Positions 35,767 through 48,678 of a DNA stretch of 64,000 nucleotides are shown piece after piece. The translations under genes were made by a program, and so were the position numbers. Below the pieces are notes generated by a model. It saw nothing but the letters and a program-made list of their open reading frames with translations. It did not search any database and was not told the DNA's origin. The stretch lies in the NCBI GenBank assembly GCA_949152475.1, contig OX424566.1, positions 13,663,177 to 13,727,176 on the forward strand. Reading direction: 5' to 3'. Position 1 is the stretch's first letter; every line of letters begins with the position of its first letter. This DNA comes from Terebella lapidaria. Lineage: Eukaryota; Annelida; Polychaeta; Terebellida; Terebellidae.

Positions 35767-37094
35767 CTTCCTTTTTCTTAGAAACGTTGATAAGTTTCAC
35801 ATTATTGTCACAAAAAGCCCACAGAAATGTTACCATAAATACACTCTAATGCCTTTGTGTCTTCAGCCTTGAGGTGAGAGCACCGGTCCTGACATTTCAA
35901 CTAATTAATAGTCAGTTTTTAATCCTATTGTAATAGTAGATATGTCTAGTCTTTCGGATGTCAGTGTGACATCCCGACAATCCGCAAGAGTCTTTCAGTT
36001 GTTTTCTCTAATTGACCGCTTGAGGCAAGCTGTGGGTGGCAGTCAATAATCTGCACGATTTGATTGGCTACCGCTGTGTTCCAATGTCTCTTTTTTCTAA
36101 TCCACTTCAAATGTCTGGAGATGTGTTTGTTGCAAACTGATACCAGGTGTTGCAGAAATGTTGTGCACCTTCGTCAGAAAACCAAATTAATTATCACGAT
36201 CAGGATCCAGTTCTATACTTGTTGGTCAAGTGATCGAGAATCACTTGACCAGGAGGTGATCTGGCCACCTCCTATCTAGGCCGTTATTCGCATCTTAGAA
36301 CTGATGGATTTGAAGAGGAGTGCTTAGGGAGCCCAGAATTATGGGGAAAAAAATCATGATCGTGGTGAGTTGATTGAGTGGCACCATCAAAGATGGCATG
36401 TAGTCGCAGACCCATTCGGGATCTGATCAAACATATTGGCCAATCCCAGAAAACAATACTGGATCCGCCAGTGCGGATCTGTTACATGTTCCGAGTATGT
36501 TCTAATCTAGGGCTATAATATAGCATTTACGAGATTACATTATACCAGGCATTGCCCATCTCGAACCCCTATTGATAATCAGCAGAACATATTAAATTCG
36601 CTGAAAATAATGCAATTCTAAACTGCGTGGAAGCTAGTTACCTGTTAAAACAGATGCGACACTGTGTATAGTGACATTAGTGGATTCTGGAAAATGTTTG
36701 CCAAAGTCATTCAATTAGTGTCCTGAAAGATGTTATGACTTTCTTTCTTTTTTCAACTATTCATTCAAATGAATTCTTTCTCGTGAAATAGACTAATAAT
36801 GAGTCTATTACCCATTATTCCTAATCAAAACCTGTGTTTTTTCCGCCCCCGCATATTGCTTATAATGTCTAACGAAGCTCTAGAGGCGCTGCCGAGGTAA
36901 TTTGAGACTATCTGGCTCAAATGGCACTACAAATGACATTTAATCTAGGGACACCCTTTACTAACATACGTCACTTGATCCAAGGGTATAAAGCCATCTT
37001 CCCAACTGTTGAAGCCATATTGTACCTCAGTTGTGATACAGCCTGCAAATAAATGGTTTTAAATCTTTGGTAAATTCCAAAACCACAACGAATC
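35767..37094. other. Upstream region of the GPCR gene
   Basis: No gene is seen. The notable structure is a pair of adjacent stem-loops at 36224-36273. The promoter presumably lies in the last few hundred bases before 37095, but I could not identify a core element. Confidence 0.4.
36224..36273. repeat. Two adjacent perfect stem-loops with 7-nt loops
   Basis: GGTCAAGTGA and TCACTTGACC (10-bp stem, loop TCGAGAA) are followed immediately by AGGAGGTG and CACCTCCT (8-bp stem, loop ATCTGGC). Both stems are perfect and abut. Function unknown. Confidence 0.6.
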
Positions 37095-39573
37095 ATGAAT
37101 GACACAGCACTTAGTACAACCATGGATCTCTTGACTTGGCTGGACACGGCTTGTATCCCGGATACGCCCTTCGATAATGCCACTTCCGCCTCGAGAGATG
37201 AACATGGTATGAACATGAACAACACGTGGGACTCACGTGACCGCGGAGTCAACCAATCAAACAGCAGCTTCGATCCATGCAACAACGGCGCCTATTTGTT
37301 GGGCGATTACGACATGTCCTATGATTGGTCAATCGAATCGCGTCCGGAAACTTACCTCGTACCCATTCTATTCGGTGTGACTTTTATTGTGGGTATCGCT
37401 GGGAATGGCCTAGTTGTTTACGTCGTTTCGTGCAGCGGCACGATGATGACAGTGACAAACTTATACCTGATGAACTTAGCGATCGCGGATCTACTATTTC
37501 TTGTTTTCTGTGTACCGTTTACCGGCGTTCTGTACATCATTCCAGGCTGGCCCTTCGGAGAAGTTATGTGTGAGTATAGGATTTTCTAACCAATCTCTGA
37601 AAATTAATTTGACTTAACCTAAACTAAGTTCTTGTTTAGATTCGATTTATTCTTTATATATAAATTTAAAGTTTTCAACGAATGAAACATCATTCTTATG
37701 CTAATAGACTATACAGTACGAATGATTATCGCGATATTATATCATATTGTAATACATTACATTACATTACATTACATTATGTGAATGTCAGATAGCTAAT
37801 TGACTTATAAATGGTAAAACCTCACAAGAAATCTCATATTGCATAACTCACAAGCAAGGTGCACGTTGGTTTGTTTCCAGGTAAGATAGTGAACTATCTG
37901 ATGGTTGGTACGATTGCCAGTACTGTGATGACGATGATGGCTATGAGTATAGACCGCTACCACGCTGTTGTACACCCTGTCACTTCCAAAGAGTACAGGT
38001 CAGTACCACTTCCTACAAGAGTGGGCTATACGCACCAGATCGAAAGCTCTCGAACTGATGAGCATATCGGTCTTATATAATATTGAGAATTGAGTTTAAT
38101 CAAATGACGGGCCAGTTTAATTGGTAGTTAATATTCTCATATCTCTAATATTTTTTGTGCTGAATACACATGAAAGTAATGTGAAAAGCGTAGGTAAAAA
38201 TGCGCCCATGAACACTTCACTTGCTTGACTCCACTTCAGACCTTTAGAGTAATGTGGGCTGAGATGGCATGGCTCATAATGATGATTCAGCTGAAATTTA
38301 TAGAATAAGGCATTTTGAGATCAGGAGCAATATAATATTGTGTACATATCGAAACGATATATTTCAGTCGATTGTTGAAACGTGTGTATTATATCGTTTG
38401 CCCACCCAGGACCCCGCGGATCACCTCCGCTATCCTGGGCTCTATCTGGGGCATCAACACCCTGACCCTGGTTCCCGTGGCTCACATCTCCCGCACTGTC
38501 ACCTTCTGGGTCATGGGCGAGGAGCGCTCCCTCTGTCTGGAGCAGTTCGAGAGTCCACGCTACCGCAAGATGTACACCGTCTGTATATTCGTCCTGTACT
38601 ACGTGATCCCGCTTATTGTCATCGGCCTGAGCTACTACTTGATGGCCAAGACTCTATGGGCGAGCGTTTCGCCGAAGTTCCTCAAGGAACACCCCTCGAA
38701 GGCTCTAAAGTGTCGACGGAGGGTTTCGAAGATGGTTCTCACGATCGTCGCGGTGTTCGCGATTTGCTGGCTCCCGATCCACGCGTTCCACTTGTACACG
38801 GAGTTCGGTACACCGATGGACAGCACGACGAATGACGTCATAAAGATCGGTGCCCACGTGCTGTCCTACATGAACAGCGCAATGAACCCTGTGATCTACG
38901 GCTTCATGAGCGAGAACTTTCGCAATAGCTTCAGGGTCGCGTGCCGCGGGCTTCTCTGCACGCGACGCCGTGGCTACCGAGGCAAGGGCGGCGGCCTCTT
39001 CAGCGTGAGCAGGGATCCCGAGGCGGGGGATACCCCCATGACGTCACCGAGGACCACCCGAGGCCGGTTATCGTCTAAGGAGAGCAGCCTGCCCCCTACT
39101 CCAGGGTCCTCCCGCCTGCCCAGTGTCTCCAGCCCGGTGTTCACCTTCCCGACCAGGCCCCAGGAACGGGAGCAAGCCAGGTGGGAGAAATTCCGAATTT
39201 TCCTTGTCATTGGGTGTCAGACATTATCGGTAATTACATACACATATATAGGCCTAATCTGTGACCTAATAGGCTTTTATTAGGCCTTTGTCGTAGTGGT
39301 GAGTTACCGGTAATCTTGAATCGGACGAAAATGATATAGGGAATTCGAGTCTTGTTGGTTATTACTCAGTGGATTCGAATAAAATTGTACCCATTCATTG
39401 GTAACTATGGCGATTATTCCTGCAGGGTTGAGCCGACCGACACCTTCACGTGCTTGGTGACCCCTGACGGCAGTAAGCAAGTGATCCTGGAGGCCAAGAG
39501 CTCGTCTGAGGTCATCGAAGTCGTGTACGTGCCACAGGAAGACGGGGAGAGAGAGGTTGTCACCATGCTGTAA
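37095..39573 (+). CDS. Rhodopsin-family peptide GPCR, galanin/kisspeptin/allatostatin-A type (4 exons, 503 aa)
   Basis: Exons: 37095-37569, 37881-37998, 38410-39180, 39426-39573; phases 1,2,2 match. The extracellular N terminus has five N-glycosylation sequons (N2, N28, N42, N53, N56). TM1 has GNGLVVYVV, TM2 NLAIADLLFLVFCVPF, and the TM3 Cys sits at the exon 1/2 junction. SIDRYHAVVHP is the DRY region. TM6 has CWLPIHAFHL and TM7 NSAMNPVIYGF followed by SENFRNSFR and a possible palmitoyl Cys (CRGLLC). The long tail ends VVTML, a class I PDZ-ligand pattern. The family call rests on the DRYHAVVHP, AHVLSYMNSAMNPVIY and SENFR blocks; I cannot choose between galanin, kisspeptin and allatostatin-A receptors. 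Reading through the exon 3 donor would give a different 34-residue tail. Confidence 0.88.
37753..37779. repeat. (ATTAC)n microsatellite in GPCR intron 1
   Basis: About five perfect pentamer units. Confidence 0.85.
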
Positions 39574-40035
39574 TAGGGGCATTTCCCACTATCGACTCCA
39601 CTCTCATTCCTACTACGAGCTGGAAACAATTGCTGATATTTTGATATTCTAACATATTCTAAAAACATATTTCACGTCTGTCTGAATTCGTCTACATGTC
39701 GGATTAAATAACTAGGCCACTGATTATATATGCGTGTGTGTGTAAATTGTGTGTAATGAAGTTAAAACATGCTGTCACATTAGCTTCCTCTAATATTATA
39801 ATAGTATACATATTATATTACTTACATGTATTATCATTATAAGGCATATTAATCGTGTTTATAATATCAATATTTGTGATCTGTGATGTAGATAAATGCT
39901 ACACGCGAAGCTGTTCGTATGGAAATTTCATTAATATTTAATTTAATTTATTTAAATGTATCCAAGTTCATGCTAATTAGTGGCTCGATGTATCTAAGTC
40001 TATTTCATACAATCTTTTGATAAACCGCGAACATG

Positions 40036-40041
40036 AATAAA
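40036..40041 (+). terminator. Polyadenylation signal AATAAA of the GPCR gene
   Basis: The canonical hexamer lies about 460 bp after the GPCR stop and is followed by a TTTGTGTAC-type GU-rich stretch. Confidence 0.45.
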
Positions 40042-41355
40042 CTTTGTGTACTAGTCATTTGTCTAGGTTAATTTTCCTGGAATTCTCAAAGAAATAACTT
40101 GGCCCTGTGTTTTTTTTCCATTGTTCGGTTCAACTTTATTAATAACATCAGAAAGAATGTGGTCCGGTTGACGCGACATGATGCATTCGTTCAGGTCACT
40201 ATGACCTAGAGTAACATGATCTGTTCGTGTCTCAAATACAGGGTGTTCCAGAAATGATGGTATTGTAGATTACCTGCAGTTTCAGAATACAATTCATGCG
40301 CTGTTAGAACACTCGGGTTAAGTACTATAATGATGAATTTTACGCTTAAGTACAGCCTCAAATCCTTAAGTACTAAGGATGAATTTTACGTTTCGTACAG
40401 CTATACATCCTTGAGTCGACAGACTCATGTCGCAAGTTTTGGTTTTCTATCTTCAGCACAGTAAAACCTCCCCAAGTGGACAAAGTTCAGATTGTTTCTA
40501 TATTTAATACAGTAGAATCATCTCCCGAAATCGACCGGCTGAGTTCTTGTCTGAAACTTAGTTTACTTGGTAAATTTAGTACAGCTTGACATCTTCCACA
40601 AGTCATCCAACCAGGGTGGTATCTCAAGTTCAGTCAAAAGAAAAAAAATTCATTCCAACAAATTTCCAATAAACCTGCATATAATTTATCCATTTACTTG
40701 ATTTTTAGGCTCTCTAGGATTAAATAACGTAAAAACCAAGTCAGAAATAAAATCTCGAATAGCGTTTTTCTTCCTGTTTTTTTTTTATTCATAGAGATTT
40801 CACATGCGGCACAAAAGTGTACATCTGGCGACAGTAAACAAGCACAAATAACATTCATGCCACTTTAAACATTCATAAACATACTTTGTTCATACTGAAG
40901 GCCTTGAAGTACAATAACATACCTGAATATATCAGTGACCTACACCCATGCACCTTCCTAAAACCGATATATAAAGTGTACTTAATAAATATAGCAAGCT
41001 GAAGTAGATCGACCGTTAATATATACTTCCTAAAAAAGTTAGCACAGCTGATCACCAATGATTAACTCACTTTTTTAGTAAAAACTCAGCCCACAAAGTA
41101 TAAAATTCATATCTTCCTCAACCAAACATGAAAGACTTATGCGTATATACATGTACATGTGTATACTATACACAACTTTTTCCATACATAATGTTTGGTC
41201 ATGACTTGAAATAAAGTGTAGACACTGGACTAGGAAAACTCACAAACATTGCATCAAGCAGGAAATGCTTAATATGTTCAATATCTAGGGACATTAAATG
41301 TTTTGTATAATTATTCAATATGTATGGCATGATTGTCTACGGTTTGAGTCGCCGA
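40042..41355. other. Convergent intergenic region, probably the 3' UTR of the GIY-YIG gene
   Basis: No ORF of note. The GPCR (+) and GIY-YIG (-) genes converge here. The AT-rich part nearest 41355 is likely the 3' UTR of the minus-strand gene; its end is not located. Confidence 0.4.
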
Positions 41356-43923
41356 CTATTCCCGATTCTGGTGTCGCAGTGGACCGGAAGCAGCGACCGG
41401 GAGTCGAGACTTGTCCTGTCTCGTTTTGGCGGAGTTGGGCCTCGCTTTGGACCCCTTTGGCGCCGGGGATTTCCTGTCTGGCAAGATCTGACATCGCTCG
41501 TCCACGGACGATGATAGGGACGTCCCGGACACGCTGCGGACGATCTGCCGAGGCTCGTCCGAGTCGGGAGACCAAGGCTCGTTTTCCGACTCCCCGGCTG
41601 AGCCTCGCTTCGACGAATTTTTGGGGGTCGTGGGTTTTCCCCTGCGGGGCGTCGTGGGTCCATCCTTCGGCGGTCTCGGTTTCTCTGGACTGCGGGTGAG
41701 GATACCGCTGACTTTCTTGTTAGCTGACCGGGGTCTCGAGGTCTTGTCTTCAGTGACGTCCGGGCGGTTAGTTGATTCCGAGTCTGAAGCAGACGAATCT
41801 AAAACATAGGTTCCTGTTGATCTGGCGGAGGATGGCCTCTCTGGGAGTTGATCCTCGCTGAACATGAAGCCGTCCCCACTGTCGACGATCTCCGCGATCT
41901 CCTGGTCCTCTGGTTCTGGAGTCGGCGACCGGACTGGTGGAGGAGGCGACGGGGGCGACTGTCTCGTCGGCGCAGGCGGCGGCGCTTTGCTTTGCGGCTT
42001 TGCTAATGGTAGCTTCGCTGGCGCCTTCGCTGATGTCGGTCTTGTTTGCTTCGCGGGGGACTTCGGTGCATCAACTTTCGCCGCCTTTCCCCCTCCAGTG
42101 GGTTGTTCCTCGGCCTTCGCCTTCTCCGCCCGGGCGCTGGCCTTGGCCACCACCTCTCCTTCCGCCTTGCCACTCGCCTCGGTGCTGGTCTTAGGTAGGG
42201 CAGCGATCTGGGTCCGGAGCTTTGTAATGTCCAAGGCGCCGTCGACGGCGTCACACTCGGGCGGCCAGTGGTGCCGGAGACAGGACTTTCGGAACTCGGA
42301 GACCTCGAGCAAGGAGTCGATGTGAAGGCAGAAGTTGAGTCCGTGCGGCCAGATCGAGTCGTGTTTGAGTATCAAATCGTTCTCAAGAACATGCAACACC
42401 TTCTCGTCATCTGTCGACATGAGGATTAACGAATATAATTATAACGTCAATGATTCTATGATCAATAATGTTACAAAGTTCGGGCGAAAAATCATTTAAA
42501 ATGACTAAAATTAGGTAAAGTGCCATTTAATGTTGACGGGCATAGTACGAACGTGCAGTTGGATCTAGAAATCAACTATACATTTTTGAGTTACTTATTG
42601 TCATGTGGAGATCGCCGCACGCATGTAGTCATACCGTTTTCCTGTACGGGTATAAAATAGAACTCCCAGTCGCTCATCATGCCGATCACCAGTAGCGCCG
42701 CCAGTGGCTCCTGGACGTTGCCCTCGAAGGCGGCCTTGAGTTTCTCGGCGACCCTCGCGAAGACCTTGTCCGCGCGGCCCACGTACTGGAAACACTGCTG
42801 GTCCTTATGCTTGAGCACGTAGAGACCGGGCCCGTCCAGCTTCGAGACCAGGGCGGAGTCCGACAGCTTGGAGAGGTTACCGCCGTGACGCTCCGTCCAC
42901 TGCTTCGCCTTGGCAACCAGGGTGTCCTGGATGACGAGGCGGGAGTAAATGAATATTTAGGACTCAATGTTCAATGTCTAATGCGCTGTCGTGAATGTTT
43001 CAATTGTGCGGTTCTGAACGTTGTGCGATCGTGAATTTTAATAGATTCAAAGAGAGAATCCCAAATTGTTGCAACATAGTTCTCTCAGTGTGCTTTTCAG
43101 GTTGAAACGAACATAGAAAATATTGTCCACAGACTCACATTCTAAAAGGACCGGTCTCTGGCCATAGTTACCACCACCAGTTCGTTAATTTGATGTAAGT
43201 TAATGATTTAAACATTCAATAAATTAATGACTCCCCTGTTACCTTTAGCGCCCCGGCCTTGAGCTTGCCGGCGGAGTAGGCGTTCTTGTGGTCGCCCCAC
43301 CAGCCGCTCTTGATGCGCATGTCGGTCGGGTCAATCCGCTTGCTCTGCAGGATCTGACGGTAGTACCCACAGATCTCGGAGAAACGGTCCCGGTCAGATT
43401 CGTCATCAAACTCCTCATCGCGGAAATGTAGAGTCTGGGCGGGGGAAGTGGAAAAATGTTAAAGATTGTGAGAATATAGTAACAGCCATAGGAATCGTGT
43501 GAGTTCTCCATTTGTTCATGCATGACTTTTAAAGTATCACACTGTATTTGTAAACAAAACGGATTATGATGTAATGTCTCATTTTAAACAAAAAACATAA
43601 TAATAAATATCACGATCTTTAAATTGTTCATCTTTCAATAAAAATTATGATATTATGAGTTATCATTTAGAAAAATGTGAAATATGTTGATCACGTTGGA
43701 ACAAAGCTTAGGTACCATAGAAATGAAATCAATAAATTTATCTAGAATAACATGAATAGAAATATGATATCGCTTGCACGATGGAGATACACACCTGAAC
43801 GCTGTCACAGAGAGCCTTGACTTCCTTGCTACACGATGGGTAATCGTCCCGTATGCCGTCAATAACAAGCTTCTTGAACTTGAAATAGTCTATACTCTTT
43901 AGGTTAATCCGCGGCACGGACAT
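41356..43923 (-). CDS. GIY-YIG nuclease-fold protein with a long disordered tail (4 exons, 555 aa)
   Basis: Exons: 43923-43795, 43434-43243, 42926-42635, 42410-41356; phases 0,0,1 match and junctions are GT-AG. The first 107 residues are an unrecognised, mostly helical region (MSVPRINLKS start; FSEICGYYRQILQSKRID). Residues about 139-232 fit the GIY-YIG pattern: GPGLYVLKHKD, FQYVGRADKV, then R165 in the following helix, E214 (VLENDLI) and N230 (WPHGLN). Thus Tyr143, Tyr155, Arg165, Glu214 and Asn230 are all present where the family has catalytic residues. From about 270 the protein is low complexity, rich in Lys, Ala, Pro and Ser. Animal GIY-YIG proteins are few (SLX1 and ANKLE1 are the known ones) and this does not look like either. 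It is split by introns, unlike the GIY-YIG domain of Penelope elements. DNA cleavage is possible but unproven. Confidence 0.8.
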
Positions 43924-46900
43924 CTTGGATTTCTACCCCCGTCTGGGGAATTGTCTTTTAAATATTTATTTCACTGTTCTCTGTCTGTCGTGTGCGCCTG
44001 GAAAATATCAAAACGAAATTCTGGATAAGTAAAACCAGTAGAATGTAATATTTTTGCCGTTTTTCCGTGTGATGCATGTCCGTGTGATGTCGAAACTATA
44101 CTTTTCAATTTGGGAAACGACATGATTAATTAATTATCGCGAATGTTTCTATGTAAATATATTCCCACCAGAACGACATCACGCTTGCGTCTCACTATAG
44201 GTGGGCGAGGTAGTGTTACACACTGTCACACATGTGACCGTGAAACCATCACGAGATTCAATAATTGTCGATCTTTCCAAACTAATTAGTTTCATTGATA
44301 TACTTGCCATACTTGTCTAGTGTACCAAAACACTGCTAAATCTGGCGGCATATTATTGTGTAATAAACATGATGGTTTAATATTTGCAATCATCAAGACT
44401 GAAATTTAATGCATTTCGGAATTGGACAACCAAATATTTTATATTCACAAAATATACACGCTTCGCATTTTTACGATTAACGACCTTTCATGAAGGCATC
44501 CAGCCATCCAAACACTGTCATGAATCTTATACTTGTCTATAATATCCTCTTGTATCCTTATTTATTATATGGATGTCATGACGTCTAGGCCTTTTGTGAG
44601 AGAGAGACCTATAATCATATGGCCTACTTATCTCCCACTTAAACAAAATCTAGTACACGACCTTACCATACAACGCTTCCCGTTGTTTTCCCAGTATATT
44701 GGGTTTTTTTATCCGGTCTGTTCCAATAATACGGAGATCCACATATTTCTGGGATCGTATTTTGATATCCAGGATTTTCTCTCTATCTACATCCATCAAC
44801 AGGAACCATATACAAATGTTAAGTGGGTCAGATTGAGAGAGAGTAGGAAGGATGAATATCTTGTGGATCTGGACTGGATGCTTCCTGATCCGGAGTAATA
44901 GAAGTCGAGCATAACTCAGTTGCTCTAAAAACAGTGTTAGTTTCAGTTGCAATTTTTCGTGAAAATCGAGTCTAGCATACTTAGTACGATTTTCATATCT
45001 CCTGAGCAAATCATCATTGATATCTGTTCATTGAGAGAAATAATTTTGTGAGGAGTGTTATTGGTTATTTGAGCATCACAAATTAGACTAGTTTTGTGAT
45101 ATGGGCCATGAAGGTGATATAAAGTCTATAACGTACAACTCGTTCGCCCCAAACCCCATCGCCAAGTCTAGACAACCTCTTGGGTATTTTGCGAACAACC
45201 GATCAATTTTCCACACGTCTCCACTCTCCACTGTCTACGTCTAGTTGCAAATTTGTTATTCATTTATATCGAAGAACAATGGTAGCTGGATCGAAACATT
45301 TCTTTTAATTTTTCACGTAGCGAAATATTTTCAGCGTTTCGCTGCGCATAAAAACAAACAACTGTTACAACAAATTGTTCTATCATAACATTATTTCTAA
45401 CTATTCAACTTTTGCTTTGGTCATCATTCGAACTTCTTTTTATTTTTTGCGCTGACATGATTACAGACAATGTTTCTTTCTACACGTTCCACGACCGCAT
45501 ACAAATGATCAGATAATTTAACTAGGCCTAATAGAAATCTACATGTATATAAATGGAAAAGGTCGAGCAATTTGCTAGTTCATTGCCAAATTATTCTGGT
45601 GTGTTTTATACCGGTGTATAATACTATGTTCTGGATAATTTTACCGAAAAAGGGCAATTATCATCGATTTTATGTGCGGTGTTGCTTATTTATCTAGATG
45701 GATACTTCACACACGAACGAAGTTATTACATTTCGCTTATTTCTTCTCCCTTTGTTTCCATATAGCAACCATTTTATTATTAATGACAATAATGAACCTC
45801 CCCATAATTATTTACCAGTGAAAATTCGGTATAAATAACGAGTCGTCTAGTGCATGTGATATTATTATGTTGTTTAATCTCCACTCAGTGCCATGCACTG
45901 TATGTGTTTTATCATAACATTGTCCAGATTTTTCCCCTCAACATGTTCCAAACTTAGAATTCTCCATGGAAAAAGAAGCAAGATTCTGGAAGGCATAAAA
46001 CCATCAAAGTCGGCATGTCCGCACATTAGTGGGAAAGGTGCTTTAAAAAATGATCAAAACCACATGGGGAAAGAAAACTCGGAGCAAAAAATATTATTGC
46101 CCGCTCTTCGGGCATCTCTCTGAAAATTATTACCTAAAATTGTCGATCAGGTCAGTCTATATTGCTCTGATATTGCCCTCTGATTTCCCTGCAGAAAGAA
46201 ATACGTCTTTAACGCCGTTGATAAAACACGCGCGGCAATGTGTTGATGAGTCACGGCCATGTTATTTCACAGCAGCAGCTAGGCTGGGCGCTGAACGGAT
46301 CGATAGCTGACACGGTAAAGGCAGAGGTGACTGTGTCCCTCTTGGCTATAGGGAAAGTGCCTGTCATTGTGTATTTTTGGAAAATGATCTCTCAGTGATT
46401 CTAGATATCTAGAGCTGTGTTAAGTCGACTTGCACAATTTATCTATACATGTGTACGTAGGCCTATGTCCTCCCACTTGCTAAATGTAAGCATCAACGTC
46501 TGCGCCACTTAGCTGCCACACCCCAAATGCAAACATATACGAATGCCAAATGGCATGTGTGTCCTTGAACGAGGCTGCAGTAGTAAGATTATATTTGTAC
46601 CACTCCAAATTCATCATGATAAGGAAATCATATAGTGCTATTCGTATATGAAGTGAGACAGATATGGCGTGTGCACATTTTGTCGTTCATTTTAGGCCTA
46701 TATTGATAGTTCACTCACCTTTATAATATTGTAGACAATCTGCTAATTCTTCTCACGGTTCAAAGCTGCAGACGTTCCTGTCGTCTGCGAAGCCCACACA
46801 TATTATCGATTGCCGTCTGCGTGAGGGGAATATCCCTAGGATTTGTTGCTGTTATTACATAATATCCTATGTTGTATCAGCGTCAATACTCTGCGAGCCA

Positions 46901-47985
46901 GCTTATAATTCACGATATTGCCCCCATGTTAGGGAATACCATGGAAAAATGGGATTGCCCAGAGTGTAGCTCCACAGTGAAGAGTGCAGCGGGCAATATC
47001 TCAATTCGCCAGTCCTACGTCTGATGACGTCATTCGGTCAATAAAAACAACCCTTCCGTTTGTTTACGTGGGTATGTTTCCAACAATGGCTTGAGCATCT
47101 CTTAGTAGGTTAAGCAAACCTCCATAGCATTGCAATTCAGCGGTTCCTTTGAGAAGCAGGCTACATGTAGATCTCAAACGATTCCTTGCTATTTACAAAC
47201 ACTGCCATGGTCATTTCCCCTGTTCAGTGGGAATTCCCGTATGAAATATCTATCATTATTCGTCCCATTCTACCATTGATATTGCACGATATCATGTTGT
47301 ATATCCAACACTGAATGAAAACACTAGTGAGCTACTGACGGACTAACCGTGGCATCATGACATGTGTAACGTATTTTCCTAGGCGATAATTTTCGGCGTG
47401 GAGTAGCGTCCAAAATTCCTTTCAATATTTCAGTGCAAGTCTGCAACGTTGGCCCAGGGGGATATGGGGGGTGACATTGCGTCCATATTAAATGGTCTGG
47501 CTCTCATCTCTTGCACAGCTGCGCGGAAATCGATGACGGCTAGGCGCCATTGTGCCATTATGATAATGCGCCGGTAAGCAGACGTCGCGGCACGTGCTAA
47601 TTTGGCGCGCTTTCTGAAATCATGGTCACGTGTCAGCCTCACAGACTGTTTGTCCGAAACAGTATACAATAGACATCAGTGAGATAGTACATTTGTCTCC
47701 CGATTTATATGATTCATATGATAATATATATAGGCATGTTGGACAATGCCCAAGACACACGAAACTTGTTTTTCAAACAGATTTAATAGATATGAATAAG
47801 TTAATGAGTCAATTTATCACAACAGTGTGGACTATACAGTCTGCAGTTGGCTGTTATCTGAAAACAAATGACACTGAATGTGTGTGTATGTATAGAGCTG
47901 ATACATGTAGTTTTGTTAAAAAACAAATTAATGTAAAAAAGGGTAATTCACTAATATGGTTTATTGTAATTGCCCAAAATAAAAT
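43924..47985. other. 4-kb intergenic region without a supported gene
   Basis: Several short frames exist (44533-44898 +, 44650-45009 -, 47630-47995 +) but none shows a known motif, splice context or coding-like composition. The stretch next to 43923 must carry the GIY-YIG promoter. I see no RNA gene or repeat array here. Confidence 0.4.
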
Positions 47986-47994
47986 GCCACTGTA

Positions 47995-48669
47995 GATAAG
48001 TGACACTACGGAAAAAGAACTTATTTATTTTTCGGAGTAATTTTGACCTGTTCATAGTTGACATAATTTCCGCGTAAATAATGTTATTTACACGTAAATA
48101 ATGTTATTTCCGCGTAAATGATGGTTTTTTTGCATAAATAAAGTTATTTACGTGCAAGTAACGTTTATTTTACGCGGAAATAACGTTATTTACGCGAAAA
48201 ATACATTATTTATTTACGCGTAAATAACATTATTTACCTCATCGACCAAGAAAAAGATAAAAGCACGTGTAGACAGTATTTGGTTAGTATCTCACACACG
48301 CCAGAAGTAAATAATGTTTTTTCTGCATAAATAGCGTTATTTCCGCATAAATTATGCTCAAATAACTTTATTTACGCCTAAATAACTTTTTTACGCATAA
48401 ACGCTGACTGATACATAATCAACATAATCTACGTATAAATAATGTTTTTTCTGCGTAAATGACGTTATTTCCGCATAAATAACGTTATTTCTGCGTAAAA
48501 ACTTTATTTACCTGGAAAAAACGTTACTTATGCGTAAATAACTTTATTTACGTGTAAATAACTTTATTTACGCGGAAATAACATTATTTACACGTAGATT
48601 ATGTTGATTATGTATCAGTCAGGATTACTTCTAGAAATAAATAACTTTTTTTCACAATGTCACTTATCA
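47995..48669. mobile_element. Foldback element with palindromic 20-bp units and a 9-bp target duplication
   Basis: Ends are GATAAGTGACA (47995) and TGTCACTTATC plus A (48669). The terminal inverted repeats extend more than 80 bp at about 80% identity. Flanks are GCCACTGTA at 47986-47994 and again at 48670-48678, a 9-bp direct duplication. The interior is made of units such as GTTATTTACGCGTAAATAAC, itself a 20-bp palindrome. No coding capacity exists. A 9-bp duplication plus satellite-like inverted arms resembles foldback/Mutator-type elements. Confidence 0.8.
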
Positions 48670-48678
48670 GCCACTGTA

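Noticed and set aside
44533..45009. Overlapping ORFs of about 120 codons on both strands
   Set aside because: No motif or coding-like composition; overlap on both strands in AT-rich DNA suggests chance.
47630..47995. 121-codon plus-strand ORF beside the palindromic element
   Set aside because: No recognisable domain or splice context; it ends at the element boundary and may be chance.
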